A stretch of DNA of 64,000 nt. Origin: JAJPHF01 sp035293805. Lineage in GTDB: Bacteria; Chloroflexota; UBA6077; JAJPHF01. Below the pieces are notes generated by a model. The model saw only the letters and a list, made by a program, of their open reading frames with translations. It ran no database searches and was not told where the DNA came from. The DNA lies in assembly GCA_035293805.1 (NCBI GenBank), contig DATGMD010000040.1, forward strand, positions 310,001 to 374,000. The letters are read 5' to 3'. Below, one piece after another: positions 17,201 to 24,960 of the stretch. A program made the position numbers and the translations under genes. Position 1 is the stretch's first letter; every line of letters starts with the position of its first letter.

Positions 17201-17700
17201 ACCGCCACGAGCTTCTGGAGGACCGTGTTGTCCGCGAGATAGCGCAGGTCGTCAATCGGCAGGGTGCCCGTCAGCACCACGTTCATGACGGGGATGGCCG
17301 ACGGGTCGGCCTTCGAGATGCTGGGCTGGGTCGCGTCGACCGGGAGGAGCCGGCCGATGGCGGCAAGGCGCCGCTGCGTGTCGATCGTGGCCTGATCGAG
17401 GTCCGTGCCCTCGACGAAGCGGATCGTGAGGCGCGCCGAGCCTTCCTGCGCGGACGACTCAATGCGGTCGACGCCGCTGAGGCCGGCGGCCGCGTTCTCG
17501 GCCGGGACGAGAATCTGCTGCTCGATGTCCTCGGGCGACGCGCCGGGCCAGTTGATCACGGCGAAGACGACGGGGAAGGAGATGTTCGGGAAGCGGTCGA
17601 CGCGCAGCCGTGTGTACGCCTGCTGGCCCATGAGGATCAGGGCCAGGAAGACCATGATGGTCGCGAGCGGGCGCCTGATCGCGGTGCGCGTCAACCCCAT
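14290..17700 (-). CDS. RND-family efflux transporter (HAE1/AcrB-like)
   Basis: A 1136-residue proton-driven exporter with the twelve-helix, two-repeat RND layout: a first helix in RRPLATIMVFLALILM, a porter domain, and a helix-4 proton-relay region with the paired Asp motif GILVDDSIVVLENIARHL; the second half repeats this with GLVAKNAILLVDF. After the last helix there is a Pro/Gly-rich cytoplasmic tail of roughly 70 residues, longer than in typical family members. It is the third gene of a marR-adaptor-pump operon; the adaptor stop is 175 bases upstream. Likely substrates (drugs, lipids or hydrophobic metabolites) cannot be read from sequence. Confidence 0.95.
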   Translation of the reverse strand: MGLTRTAIRRPLATIMVFLALILMGQQAYTRLRVDRFPNISFPVVFAVINWPGASPEDIEQQILVPAENAAAGLSGVDRIESSAQEGSARLTIRFVEGTDLDQATIDTQRRLAAIGRLLPVDATQPSISKADPSAIPVMNVVLTGTLPIDDLRYLADNTVLQKLVAVPGVADVTVYGGLVREVQVQVDYPRLEAYGLSLTQLTSALQRENVNSPGGRIDVGEHGFSVRAMGLAQTPEELGEYIVTTTPAGPVRLKDVAHIVVTTKRQQTSLHYTTHDQPNVDAIGLVITKQADANTIETADNVRAAVQQLQRTLPHGAQLIITNDTSHYVREAVDSVQKDLIIAIILTGLVLFLFLHTWRNTAIVLISIPTCLVSTFLLMYTMGFSLDTISLMAMALMIGILVDDSIVVLENIARHLGRGENPIEAALNGRSEIGMAAIAITLTDVVVYVPISFMQGNIGKLFREFGLTIVSATLLSLLVSFTLVPVLASRWLKAHEGEGHERGFAGAWERGFDRLGASYRRLLGWALRHRPVVVGVAAALLVVTFATLPLNLIGQEYAPQEDDGQFTISTEMPPGTSLAGNAAAIARVEQKLLELPEVESFTTTVGQSGSRQGGTDRNGSIAVQLKEKSQRQRTLFQVIPDIRQVQREVPGLQLRASGSSPLIGGGSTPINVRLLGDNPQTLTQLAARVEQIVRDTPGTVDVRNDAALGEPEVRAFLDRQRMSDLGVTATQVATALRTAIGGTTATQLQVQGQAGIDITVIADEAVRNDLTALANIPIPLGLTGGTATASSSTASRTPTASGGSVPVGGSTIRLGQVADLRVVDAPTTISRSDRQRQVSVAANLDGRSVGDAARDIRAALAQVPMPAGYSSRFVGQVDQLDQARAALLSALVISIVLIYMLLVALYESWLHPLAIMFSLPVAMVGAFGALKLTGNTFNLFSMIGIIMLMGLVAKNAILLVDFTNTLRGRGLARNAAIMEAGPTRLRPIVMTTCTVVFSMIPLALKMEEGAESRAPMAVVLIGGVITSTLLTLVLVPVMYAYLDDLSRLPALARARVPAWLRMRGIPVPSLNDRGTAATPGPGEPPPAMAGGAVDYFGVHPPLPATAPGSGAGHDRLPENRRLPDGERPRPPAAEG

Positions 17701-17837
17701 CGAACTCTCCTAGCGGCCCCACCGCGCACGGGCATGGGGCCACCCAGCGCCACCGGCACCGCCACTGGCGCCCGGCCTGCCCGCCGCCTCGCGGAAGAAC
17801 GCGCCCAGTTTCGGTCGCGCGACGCCCAGCGCGTCGT

Positions 17838-17869
17838 CCGGCCCGCCGGGAGCGTTCCGGGCGGGCCGG
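17838..17869 (-). terminator. Hairpin between adaptor and pump genes
   Basis: A 10-bp G+C stem (17838-17847 with 17860-17869) lies just after the adaptor stop codon in the 175-base gap before the pump gene. Without a T tract it may partly attenuate pump transcription or set mRNA processing between the two genes. Confidence 0.4.
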
Positions 17870-17875
17870 GTCACC

Positions 17876-20431
17876 TTAGCTCGCGCCGCGGTTGCCGCCC
17901 ACGCGCACGGCGTCGCCGTCGTTCAGGGTCTCCTGCCCGGCGACGACCAGCTGGTCGCCCGGCTGCAACCCCTTGAGCACCTCGGTGCTCTTGCCGTCGG
18001 TGATGCCGAGCTGCAGCTCGCGCATCTGCGCCTTGCCGTCCTCGACTACGAACACGACGCTCTTCCCGCTGCGCTGGACGATCGCCGCGTTCGGGATGAG
18101 CACGACATCCTGGCGCTCGTCGCCCCGAATGCGTACCTGGGCGAACATGCCCTCCTTCAGCTTGCCGTCCGGGTTGGTGGGCACGACTTTCGCCTGGAAG
18201 GTGCGGCTGCGCTGGTCGGCGGTCGGGGAGACGACGGCCACCACGGCCGGGAACTCCTCGCCGGGGAACGCGGAGACGGTGAGCACGGCCGGACTGCCCT
18301 GGTGCACCTGGCCGACGCGCGCCTCCTCGACGTTGACCACCACCTCGACCTCGTCCGTCACCAGCGTGACGACCGGCGTCGTCGGGCTGGCGAGCGCGCC
18401 CTCCGACATCAGCTTCGCGGACACCACGCCGTCGAACGGCGCGTAGACAACGGCTTCCGCGGCCTGCGCCCGTGCCAGGTCGGCAGCGCCGCGCGCTTGC
18501 TCGACCGCGGCCTGCGCCTGCTGGATGTCCTCGGGCCGGTTCGGCTGCGAGCGGAGGGCCAGGTTGGCGCGGGCCTGCGCCACGGCCTCTTGCTGCTGCT
18601 GGATCTCCTGTGCCGTGTTCGGGTAGCGCCGCAGGGTGAGCGTCTGCTGGGCCTGGTCCACGGCCGAGATGGCGGCCTGCATGTCGGCCGCCTTCGCGCC
18701 CGCCAGCGTGTCGGCCAGGCGGGCCTGGGCGCTCGCCAGGTTGGCGGTCGCCGTGTCGAGCGCCGCGCGCGCGTTCGCGATGTCGGCGGCGGACGGGCTG
18801 CGCAGGGCATCGCGGCGGGCGACGGCCTGATTCAGGTTGCCCTGCGCGGCCTGCACCGCCGCCTCGGCGGCCTGCTGGTCCTCGGGCGAGCCGCCGCCCA
18901 GCAACAGGCTGAGCCGCTGGTTGGCCGCGCGCAGGTTGCTCTCCGCGGTGTCCACGGCGCTCTGCGCGGACGCCAGCGTGTCGGGCGCCGGGTTGCGCAG
19001 CAGCTGCTGCCGGGCGATGGCCGCGTCGAGGTTGGCCTGAGCGGTATCGACGGCCGTGCGCGCGGCCTGCACCGAGTCCGGCGTCGGGTTGTTCAGCTGG
19101 TCCACACGCGCCTGCGCGGCCTTCAGGTTGGCATCGGCCTGCTCCACGGCCGTGCGGGCCGCCGCCAGATCGGACGGGCTGGCGCCCTGGCTCAGGCGGT
19201 TCAGGTTCGCCTGCGCGCTCGCCAGGGCGTTGTTGGCCGCCGTCAGCGCGGCCTGGGCTGCCGTGCAGCCGGCCGTGTTCGAGCCGCAGGCATTCACCGC
19301 GATCTGGGCGTTCTGCTGGTTCTGCTGTGCCGTCGCCAACTGCTGGTTGGCATTGGCCATGTCGTTGGCATTCGGCGTGTTGCGCAGCAGGTCGAGCCGG
19401 ACGCGCGCGGACCGCCACTGCGACATCGCGGTGTCCACGGCCGCCTGCGCGGCCTGCCGGTCAGCGGGCGTGCCGCCGTTAAGGAGAATCGACAGGCGGT
19501 CCTGGGCGGCCTGCAGCGACGACTGGGCGCTGTCGATCGCCGCCTGGGCGCTGACCTGGTCGGCAATCGACCCGCCGCTCTGGATCTGCGAGAGCCGCTC
19601 ACGCGCGGCGGACAAGTTGGCTTGCGCGGTCTCGACGCCGGTGCGCGCCTGGGCCACCTGATCGGCCGGCGGGTTGCGGAGCGCCTCGCGGCGCGCGATC
19701 GCCTGGTCGAGGTTGCCGCGCGCCGCCTCCACCGCGGCCTCGGCCGCGCGCTGGTCCTCGGGCGAGCCGCCGGCCAGGAGCTGGTCGAGCCGCTCCTTGC
19801 TGCTCTGGACGCTCGCCCGCGCCGATTCGACGGCCGCGCGCGCGGACTCGACCTCGGCGTCGGTGGGGCCCTCCAGGAGCTGGTTCAGCTTGGCCTGGGC
19901 CGCTTCCAGGTTCGCCTGCGCGGACGCGACATCCTCGGCACGTCCGCCCTGCATCATCTGGTCCAGGCGCGCCTGCGCCGATTGGAGTGCAGCCTGCGCC
20001 GCCTGCACGTCCTCCGGGCGGGCGCCGGCTTGCAGCAGGGCCAGACGGGCCTCGGCGCTGCGCAGCGCGCCGTCGGCCTGGCGCACCTGCGCCTCGAGCT
20101 GGCTGCGGTCGAGCACGGCGATCGTGTCGCCGGCCTTCACGCGGCTGCCGACGTCCACGTTGAGCTGTTCGATGCGCCCCGTCGCCCGCGGCAGCACGTT
20201 GACGCTCGCGCGGGATTGGATGTTGCCCGAGTAGGTCAGCGTGGAGGCAATGTTTCCGCGGTTCACGCTGGCCAGATTCACCGGCACGGCGATTTGTCGC
20301 TGACCGCTTGGAGCGCCTTGAGTGCTCGGCTTGTTCTGCGCCGGCGGCGCGCCCGTGCCCAGGCAGGCGGTCAGCAGCGGAATGGCGAGCAGCGCGGCGC
20401 CGAGCTTGATGGCAGAGGTTGGACGGGACAT
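17876..20431 (-). CDS. Giant RND membrane-fusion adaptor with about sixteen tandem coiled-coil units
   Basis: An 851-residue lipoprotein (lipobox LLTAC, Cys23), roughly twice the usual length of periplasmic adaptors. Residues about 50-118 hold the first half of the barrel-sandwich hybrid domain (ATGRIEQLNVDVGSRVKAG), and from about 655 the second half appears (VVYAPFDGVVSAKLMSEG), then beta-barrel and membrane-proximal domains. Between them lie about 540 residues of Ala/Gln-rich helix: about sixteen units near 33 residues, each opening with a turn such as GGSPEDQ, GGTPADR or PTPDSVQ. Two units (GGSPEDQRAAEAAVEAARGN and its near-copy) point to block duplication. It starts 9 nt after the marR stop and precedes the pump gene. 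Confidence 0.93.
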   Translation of the reverse strand: MSRPTSAIKLGAALLAIPLLTACLGTGAPPAQNKPSTQGAPSGQRQIAVPVNLASVNRGNIASTLTYSGNIQSRASVNVLPRATGRIEQLNVDVGSRVKAGDTIAVLDRSQLEAQVRQADGALRSAEARLALLQAGARPEDVQAAQAALQSAQARLDQMMQGGRAEDVASAQANLEAAQAKLNQLLEGPTDAEVESARAAVESARASVQSSKERLDQLLAGGSPEDQRAAEAAVEAARGNLDQAIARREALRNPPADQVAQARTGVETAQANLSAARERLSQIQSGGSIADQVSAQAAIDSAQSSLQAAQDRLSILLNGGTPADRQAAQAAVDTAMSQWRSARVRLDLLRNTPNANDMANANQQLATAQQNQQNAQIAVNACGSNTAGCTAAQAALTAANNALASAQANLNRLSQGASPSDLAAARTAVEQADANLKAAQARVDQLNNPTPDSVQAARTAVDTAQANLDAAIARQQLLRNPAPDTLASAQSAVDTAESNLRAANQRLSLLLGGGSPEDQQAAEAAVQAAQGNLNQAVARRDALRSPSAADIANARAALDTATANLASAQARLADTLAGAKAADMQAAISAVDQAQQTLTLRRYPNTAQEIQQQQEAVAQARANLALRSQPNRPEDIQQAQAAVEQARGAADLARAQAAEAVVYAPFDGVVSAKLMSEGALASPTTPVVTLVTDEVEVVVNVEEARVGQVHQGSPAVLTVSAFPGEEFPAVVAVVSPTADQRSRTFQAKVVPTNPDGKLKEGMFAQVRIRGDERQDVVLIPNAAIVQRSGKSVVFVVEDGKAQMRELQLGITDGKSTEVLKGLQPGDQLVVAGQETLNDGDAVRVGGNRGAS

Positions 20432-20440
20432 TGGGACTCC

Positions 20441-20974
20441 TTATCGACTCAGCAGCGCGCCCGAGACGGGGCGAGCCGCGCAGGTCGTCGAGCCGCGGGG
20501 CGCACCTCCCGCGAGCAGGGGCGCCGGGTCGTCTTGAGCGGCCTCGGCGTGGGCCGCGTCGGTCAGCAATTGCAGTCCGTCGACGACGCAGCGGAGCTGC
20601 GGGAGCGACAGGCGGTCGAGCACCGCGCGCAAGCGGCTGTTGCCCGCGTGATTCAGGCGCTCGGCGAGCGCGACCCCCGCGGGCGCCAGGCGGCACACGA
20701 CCAGGCGGCGGTCGTGGGGATCCTCCTCGCGGACCACCATCCCGTGCTCGACGAGCCGGTCGACGATGCCGGTGACCGTCGAGAGCGTGACGCCTAGAGA
20801 GGCGGCGAGCTGACCCATCGAGGCGCTCGCCGTCGAAAAGAGGAGGAAGAGCACCTTGAGCTGCGACGTGGTCAGGTCTACTTCCAGCCACTCGCGCGCG
20901 GGGCGCAGCGATCGGTAGAGTTCGCTCCGCAGGCCCAGCACCTGGTCGACCAGGTGCGCGCGATCGGTTGTCAT
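20441..20974 (-). CDS. MarR-family transcriptional regulator
   Basis: A 177-residue winged-helix regulator. The core includes LTTSQLKVLFLLFSTAS, a recognition-helix region MGQLAASLGVTLSTVTGIVD, and the wing with the DPHDRRLV motif typical of MarR proteins. ATG 20974 has GGAGG 4 nt upstream. It is the first gene of the operon with the adaptor (9-nt gap) and the RND pump, so it probably represses the pump and is released by a small-molecule ligand. The near-palindromic TCAATTGTCA just before the gene (about 20984-20994) could be part of its operator; this is inference. Confidence 0.92.
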   Translation of the reverse strand: MTTDRAHLVDQVLGLRSELYRSLRPAREWLEVDLTTSQLKVLFLLFSTASASMGQLAASLGVTLSTVTGIVDRLVEHGMVVREEDPHDRRLVVCRLAPAGVALAERLNHAGNSRLRAVLDRLSLPQLRCVVDGLQLLTDAAHAEAAQDDPAPLLAGGAPRGSTTCAARPVSGALLSR

Positions 20975-21380
20975 GCGGCCTCCGTCAATTGTCAGGCGGA
21001 CCAAATCTGCCAGTGAGGCTAATACTTTGGATCGCGCTAACTATAAGCGACAGGCCCGCATCATGTCAAAACCGCCCCGGCGGCGCGGAAAGCGGACTGC
21101 GGCGGCGCCGGCGTTGGGGTGACGCGGGGACGCAGCGCGCGGCGGCTTAAGGAGGGTACTTGTGCTTGTGGCGACCGGTACTCCTGGTTGCCCAACGAGC
21201 CCTGTCCGCCGCCTGGCAGCGGCTACGCCAACAGCGGAAGGCCGACCGACTGACGCTCGGCGCTCCTCTACGTCCGACGGCGCATGGAGAACGCATCTAC
21301 AGCAGACAGGGGGGCTGGGCTCGGGAACCGAGGCCCGCGGGGTATAATCGGGCCACGGCTCGAACGCCGGGGGGGCGCGC
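20975..21380. other. Intergenic region between marR and acpS
   Basis: This 406-base divergent gap holds little that is certain. A strong AAGGAGGG ribosome-site-like sequence (21149-21156) is followed 6 nt later by GTG 21162, which opens a 61-codon frame ending at 21347; its composition is not convincing and I do not annotate it as a gene. The right end carries the acpS -10 box. Confidence 0.4.
21343..21348 (+). promoter_or_regulatory. Consensus -10 box upstream of acpS
   Basis: A perfect TATAAT lies 33 bases before the GTG start of acpS in otherwise G+C-rich DNA. No good -35 element is seen 16-18 nt upstream, so this is a -10-driven promoter candidate. Confidence 0.5.
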
Positions 21381-21809
21381 GTGGGTGTGGGGACCGATCT
21401 CGTACACGTGCCGCGGCTGGAGCAGGTGATGGCGCGCCACGCGGGGTTCGCGGCACGAGTCTACACCCGCGGCGAGATCGCCTACTGCGAGCAGCACCGC
21501 GAGCCAGGCCCGCGCTTCGCGGCGCGCTTCGCCGCGAAGGAGGCTGTCCTGAAGGCGCTCGGCACGGGCCTCGCGCGGGGGATGCGCTGGCAGGACGTAG
21601 AGATCGTCGCCGGGCCGGCGCGTCAGCCGCTCGTGGTGCTGCACGGCGCGGTCGCCGAGTCGGCCCGCCGCCTGGGCGTGCGCGCCGTGCAAGTGTCCCT
21701 CAGCCACGCTGGCGAGTACGCGCTGGCCTACGCCGTCACCGAGCCGCTCGCGGCGGCCGGGGGCGCGGGCGGCCCGACCGCCGCGCTCCATCCGCTGCCT
21801 GCCGGCTGA
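21381..21809 (+). CDS. acpS: Holo-[acyl-carrier-protein] synthase
   Basis: A 142-residue 4'-phosphopantetheinyl transferase that converts apo-ACP to holo-ACP with CoA for fatty acid synthesis. Family motifs are clear: GTDLVHVPR at the N-terminus (Mg-binding Asp6), RFAAKEAVLKALGTG in the middle (Glu ligand and Lys), and VSLSHAGEYALA near the end. The GTG start at 21381 follows a G-rich tract. Slightly longer than typical (about 120-130 residues) because of a Gly/Ala tail. A universal stress protein gene follows after 25 bases. Confidence 0.93.
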   Translation: MGVGTDLVHVPRLEQVMARHAGFAARVYTRGEIAYCEQHREPGPRFAARFAAKEAVLKALGTGLARGMRWQDVEIVAGPARQPLVVLHGAVAESARRLGVRAVQVSLSHAGEYALAYAVTEPLAAAGGAGGPTAALHPLPAG

Positions 21810-21834
21810 GCCGGCGGCCCCGAGGAGAGAACCA

Positions 21835-22302
21835 ATGTACCAGCGCATCCTGGTGCCCCTGGATGGCTCGGCCCTCAGCGAGGCGGCCCTGCCACATGCT
21901 CAGGGGCTGGCGGCGAAGCTCGGCGCCTCGCTGCTGCTGCTGCGGGTAGCCAACGTCTCGGCCACGATCATGGCGGCGACGGGGCCCGATACCGGCCTCG
22001 TCGCGCCCGACCTGATCGACGAGGTGATCGACGACCAGGAAGGCGAGGGCCGCACCTATCTGGAGCACGTCAGCGAGCGGCTCAAGGCGGCTGGCTGCCA
22101 GGTGAGCTGGGAGCTGGTGGAGGGCTCGCCGGCGCACGCGATCATCGAGACGGCGCGCAAGAACGGTTGCGACCTGATCGCGCTCGCCACGCACGGCCGC
22201 TCGGGGCTGGTGCGGGCCGTGCTGGGCAGCGTGGCCGACGCCGTGGTGCGCGACTCGCACTTGCCCGTGCTGCTCATCCGCCCGCCGGTCCCCGCGCCGT
22301 AA
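21835..22302 (+). CDS. Universal stress protein (UspA family)
   Basis: A 155-residue single-domain Usp. The N-terminal YQRILVPLDGSALSEAAL strand-helix and the C-terminal ATP-binding pattern G-x2-G-x9-G(S/T) (in THGRSGLVRAVLGSVAD) identify it as the ATP-binding class. An LPVLLIRP strand closes the domain. GAGGAG precedes the ATG. Its role is generally stress survival; no specific trigger can be read here. Confidence 0.93.
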   Translation: MYQRILVPLDGSALSEAALPHAQGLAAKLGASLLLLRVANVSATIMAATGPDTGLVAPDLIDEVIDDQEGEGRTYLEHVSERLKAAGCQVSWELVEGSPAHAIIETARKNGCDLIALATHGRSGLVRAVLGSVADAVVRDSHLPVLLIRPPVPAP

Positions 22303-22345
22303 CCCTCTGGTCCGCGCGGAGAGACGGCCGACGGAGGGAGCCAGC

Positions 22346-23605
22346 GTGAGCCAGGCGCAGCTGCGCATCGATGCGGCGAATGCCGAGGTCTGGCGGCGCA
22401 TCGTCGCGGGGCGGCCGCGGCTCGTGGACCTGCGCCCGGCGCGCGAGGTCGTGCCGGGCCTGGGGGAGCGCACGGTGCTGCACGCCGGCCCGCCGCTCGC
22501 GGGGCCGCACGAGATCAGCGGCGCCCTGCGCGGTACAGTGATCGGCGCCGCGCTCTACGAGGGCTGGGCGGAGACGTCCGAGGCGGCCGCGCGCCTGCTG
22601 GACGCGGGCGCCATCGAGCTAGCGTCGGCGCACGAGCACGGCGCGCTCGGCACCTACGCCGGCGGCATCTCCCCGTCCGCGCCCGTGTTCGTCGTGCGCA
22701 ACGAAGCGTTCGGCAACCTGGCCTACAACAACCTGAACGAGGGGCGCGGCCAGGCGCTGCGCTACGGCTGCTACGACGCCGCCACGCTCGGCCGCCTGCG
22801 CTGGCTGGAGCGGGTGCTGGCGCCGTTGCTGGCCGATGCGATCCGCGCGGCCGGCGGCTTCGATCTCCTGCCGATCATCGCCCAGGCGCTGCACATGGGC
22901 GACGAGTGCCACAGCCGGCACAAGGCCGCGAGCGCGCTGTTCGTCAACCAGCTCGCGCCCTACGTCGCGGCGGGCGCCGACCCGGCGGCGCGGCGGGCCG
23001 AGGCGCTCGCCTGGCTCGCGGCGAACGAGATCTTCTTCCTGAACCTGACGATGCCTGCCTGCAAGGCGATCCTCGACGCGGCGGCCGGCGTGCCGGGGGC
23101 GTCGGTCGTCACCTGCATGGCGCGGAATGGGGCGCGGTTCGGCATCCGCATCAGCGCGTTTCCGGATCGCTGGTTCACCGCGCCGGTCGCGCCCGTCGAG
23201 GGCGCCTACTTCGAGGGCTACGGTCCGGCCGACGCCAACCCCGACCTGGGTGACTCGGCGATCACCGAGACGCTGGGCCTGGGCGCCTTCGCGCTCGCCG
23301 CCGCGCCTGCCCTTGCCCGCTACATGGGCGTGGCGCCCGGCGAGGTGGCGCAGTTCACCGAGCGCATGTACCCGCTCGTGCTTGGCGAGCACCCCGACCT
23401 GACGATTCCCGCGCTCGGCTACCGCGGCGTTCCGACGGGCATCGACGTGCGCCGCGTCGCCACCAGCGGCGTCACGCCCGTCACCAACTCCGGCCTCGCC
23501 CACCGTGCCGGCGGCATCGGCCAGATCGGCGCCGGCTACGTCTGGACGCCGCTGGCCTGCTACGAGGCGGCCGCCGCGGCGCTGGAGACTCAGGATTTCG
23601 GCTGA
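22346..23605 (+). CDS. DUF1116 (YlbE/AllG-like) protein
   Basis: A 419-residue protein with segments I recognise from the DUF1116 family: RGTVIGAALYEGWA, GISPSAPVFVV, EGRGQALRYGCYD, and the acidic/His motif MGDECHSRHKAAS. Family members accompany FdrA-like proteins and one group (AllG) is a subunit of oxamate carbamoyltransferase in allantoin breakdown. Here no FdrA, AllF or carbamate kinase gene is nearby, so the substrate is unknown. GTG 22346 has GGAGGG 7 nt upstream. Its 3' end overlaps the convergent propeller-like gene by 16 nt. Confidence 0.8.
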   Translation: MSQAQLRIDAANAEVWRRIVAGRPRLVDLRPAREVVPGLGERTVLHAGPPLAGPHEISGALRGTVIGAALYEGWAETSEAAARLLDAGAIELASAHEHGALGTYAGGISPSAPVFVVRNEAFGNLAYNNLNEGRGQALRYGCYDAATLGRLRWLERVLAPLLADAIRAAGGFDLLPIIAQALHMGDECHSRHKAASALFVNQLAPYVAAGADPAARRAEALAWLAANEIFFLNLTMPACKAILDAAAGVPGASVVTCMARNGARFGIRISAFPDRWFTAPVAPVEGAYFEGYGPADANPDLGDSAITETLGLGAFALAAAPALARYMGVAPGEVAQFTERMYPLVLGEHPDLTIPALGYRGVPTGIDVRRVATSGVTPVTNSGLAHRAGGIGQIGAGYVWTPLACYEAAAAALETQDFG

Positions 23606-24819
23606 TCGGGCAGCGGGCGGCTGCGGTTCTCGGGGAACTGGCCATTCGCATAACTCGTGTCGTACACGCAATGATGGGCGCTCAGATCGCACTCCAGGTA
23701 GCCCGATATCCACACGTACAGACCGAGCCATGCGCCCACGCGGTTGCCGGTCGCGTCGAGAAATCGTGGCTGACCTAAGCTGTAGAAGGGCCAGTTTTTC
23801 TCTGTACGCTCGCCCATGAACCCCCAACTCCGCTCGACTGCCACCGTTCCAGCGGACACGCGAACGACCGCGAAGCCCGGCGGAGGATGCATGAGCCCTC
23901 CCCGGGGCGACGTGGCAACAGCCACGACGTGATCGCCCGTCCAGGTACCCTCCGCAAGATCGAGCCACGGGGGAAGTTGCGACTCGCTGAGAACTGTGCC
24001 ATCGACCACGGCCACCAACTGGGCGATGGCGGACGGCGGCGAGGCGAAATCCGGGTTCGGCTTGGTGATCAGGACGCTGCTGCCGTCTGGGCTGACTGCT
24101 ACCAGAGTGGCTGATGTTGCAAGAACCCGTTCCGAGGTTGGGGCGTCGAGCGCGATTAGCTCCACTAGGAATGACGCGGGGCCGGTGCCTCGGAGGACCT
24201 GGGAGAGCAAGCGGTCGTGTGCCCAAACGAGATCCAGAAACGGCCCGGGTTCCGTCCATGGCGTTGCCTGACCATCGATCGACGCTTGCACCATGATCCG
24301 AGCCTGGGGATGTCGTTGCGCCGCATCGGCTCGCTGTCGCTCGCCCGGCGCATATTGAACGTAGGCAATGCGTTGGTCGGCGCTCCAGGCTGGAAGCTCT
24401 GCTGACGTTGCGAGGAGCCGGTCGTCTCCGGTTCGGGTGTCCAGCACGCGGATGACTGAGTAATCCATAGGGCGGCCGCGTGATGTCGCCTGGTACAGCA
24501 CCTGGTGTCCGTCTGGGCCAAGTATGGCGCGGTAGAAGCAATCATCTGCTGGACCGTCGCACACCAGCGACCGCGTTGGCGTATCGTCAGCCAGGCGAAG
24601 CGAGTCGCCCGATATGTACGGCGGTGGCGGCACCGCGGTGCCGTCCTCAATTAGCAGGCGGCCACCGGTCTGCGGTGGCGTCTGCATGTCAAGCACCACA
24701 CCCGGCGCGATCGCCGGTCGAGCGACGACCGAACTTGCGGCTGGCCCAATGATTCCTGCCAGCGATACTAGGAGGAGCGCAACGCCAAGTAAGCGCTCGG
24801 CGGTCGCTGACCGTGGCAT
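23590..24819 (-). CDS. Secreted beta-propeller-like protein of unknown function
   Basis: A 409-residue exported protein with a hydrophobic N-terminal signal segment (about residues 9-30). The body has repeated strand patterns with D-G or D-T turns (ILGPDGHQVLYQ, VLDTRTGDDRLL, AVSPDGSSVLIT, LDATGNRVGAWL) spaced like blades of a TolB/WD40-type propeller. Four late cysteines (CDLSAHHC and two earlier in VCDGPADDC) suggest disulfides outside the cell. The start has a perfect AGGAGGTGA ribosome site 6 nt upstream. The gene is visibly less G+C-rich than its neighbours, which may mean recent acquisition. No function is assigned. Confidence 0.75.
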   Translation of the reverse strand: MPRSATAERLLGVALLLVSLAGIIGPAASSVVARPAIAPGVVLDMQTPPQTGGRLLIEDGTAVPPPPYISGDSLRLADDTPTRSLVCDGPADDCFYRAILGPDGHQVLYQATSRGRPMDYSVIRVLDTRTGDDRLLATSAELPAWSADQRIAYVQYAPGERQRADAAQRHPQARIMVQASIDGQATPWTEPGPFLDLVWAHDRLLSQVLRGTGPASFLVELIALDAPTSERVLATSATLVAVSPDGSSVLITKPNPDFASPPSAIAQLVAVVDGTVLSESQLPPWLDLAEGTWTGDHVVAVATSPRGGLMHPPPGFAVVRVSAGTVAVERSWGFMGERTEKNWPFYSLGQPRFLDATGNRVGAWLGLYVWISGYLECDLSAHHCVYDTSYANGQFPENRSRPLPDQPKS

Positions 24820-24919
24820 TTGCTCACCTCCTCTGCCTGTACTGTACTCGGGTCCGGGACGGATGTGGGCGTCGCGGCGATCGGCTGCAGGGACCAGTAT
24901 CGTCGATTAGGCAGGTCGA

Positions 24920-24948
24920 TTGACGTTTGTTTACCGTGGTGTTAACAT
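24920..24948 (+). promoter_or_regulatory. Sigma70-type promoter of paaX
   Basis: TTGACG (24920-24925), a 17-nt spacer and TAACAT (24943-24948) form a good promoter. Transcription would begin near 24954-24956, only about 6 nt before the ATG at 24961, so the paaX message may be leaderless. No ribosome site is seen before that ATG. Confidence 0.65.
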
Positions 24949-24960
24949 TGGTGTGTCGGT

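Noticed and set aside
14965..17976. Long plus-strand open frame opposite the RND pump gene
   Set aside because: It is the antisense shadow of a convincing 1136-residue transporter; its translation is Arg/His/Ala/Gly-rich with no family signal.
18302..20797. Long plus-strand frame opposite the adaptor gene
   Set aside because: Shadow of the repetitive Ala-rich adaptor; high GC and repeats keep the frame open.
21162..21347. 61-codon frame after a strong AAGGAGGG site
   Set aside because: The ribosome-site match is good but the translation has no recognisable features and overlaps the acpS promoter.
22619..24541. Minus-strand frame spanning the DUF1116 gene
   Set aside because: Arg-rich antisense translation; overlaps two better-supported genes.
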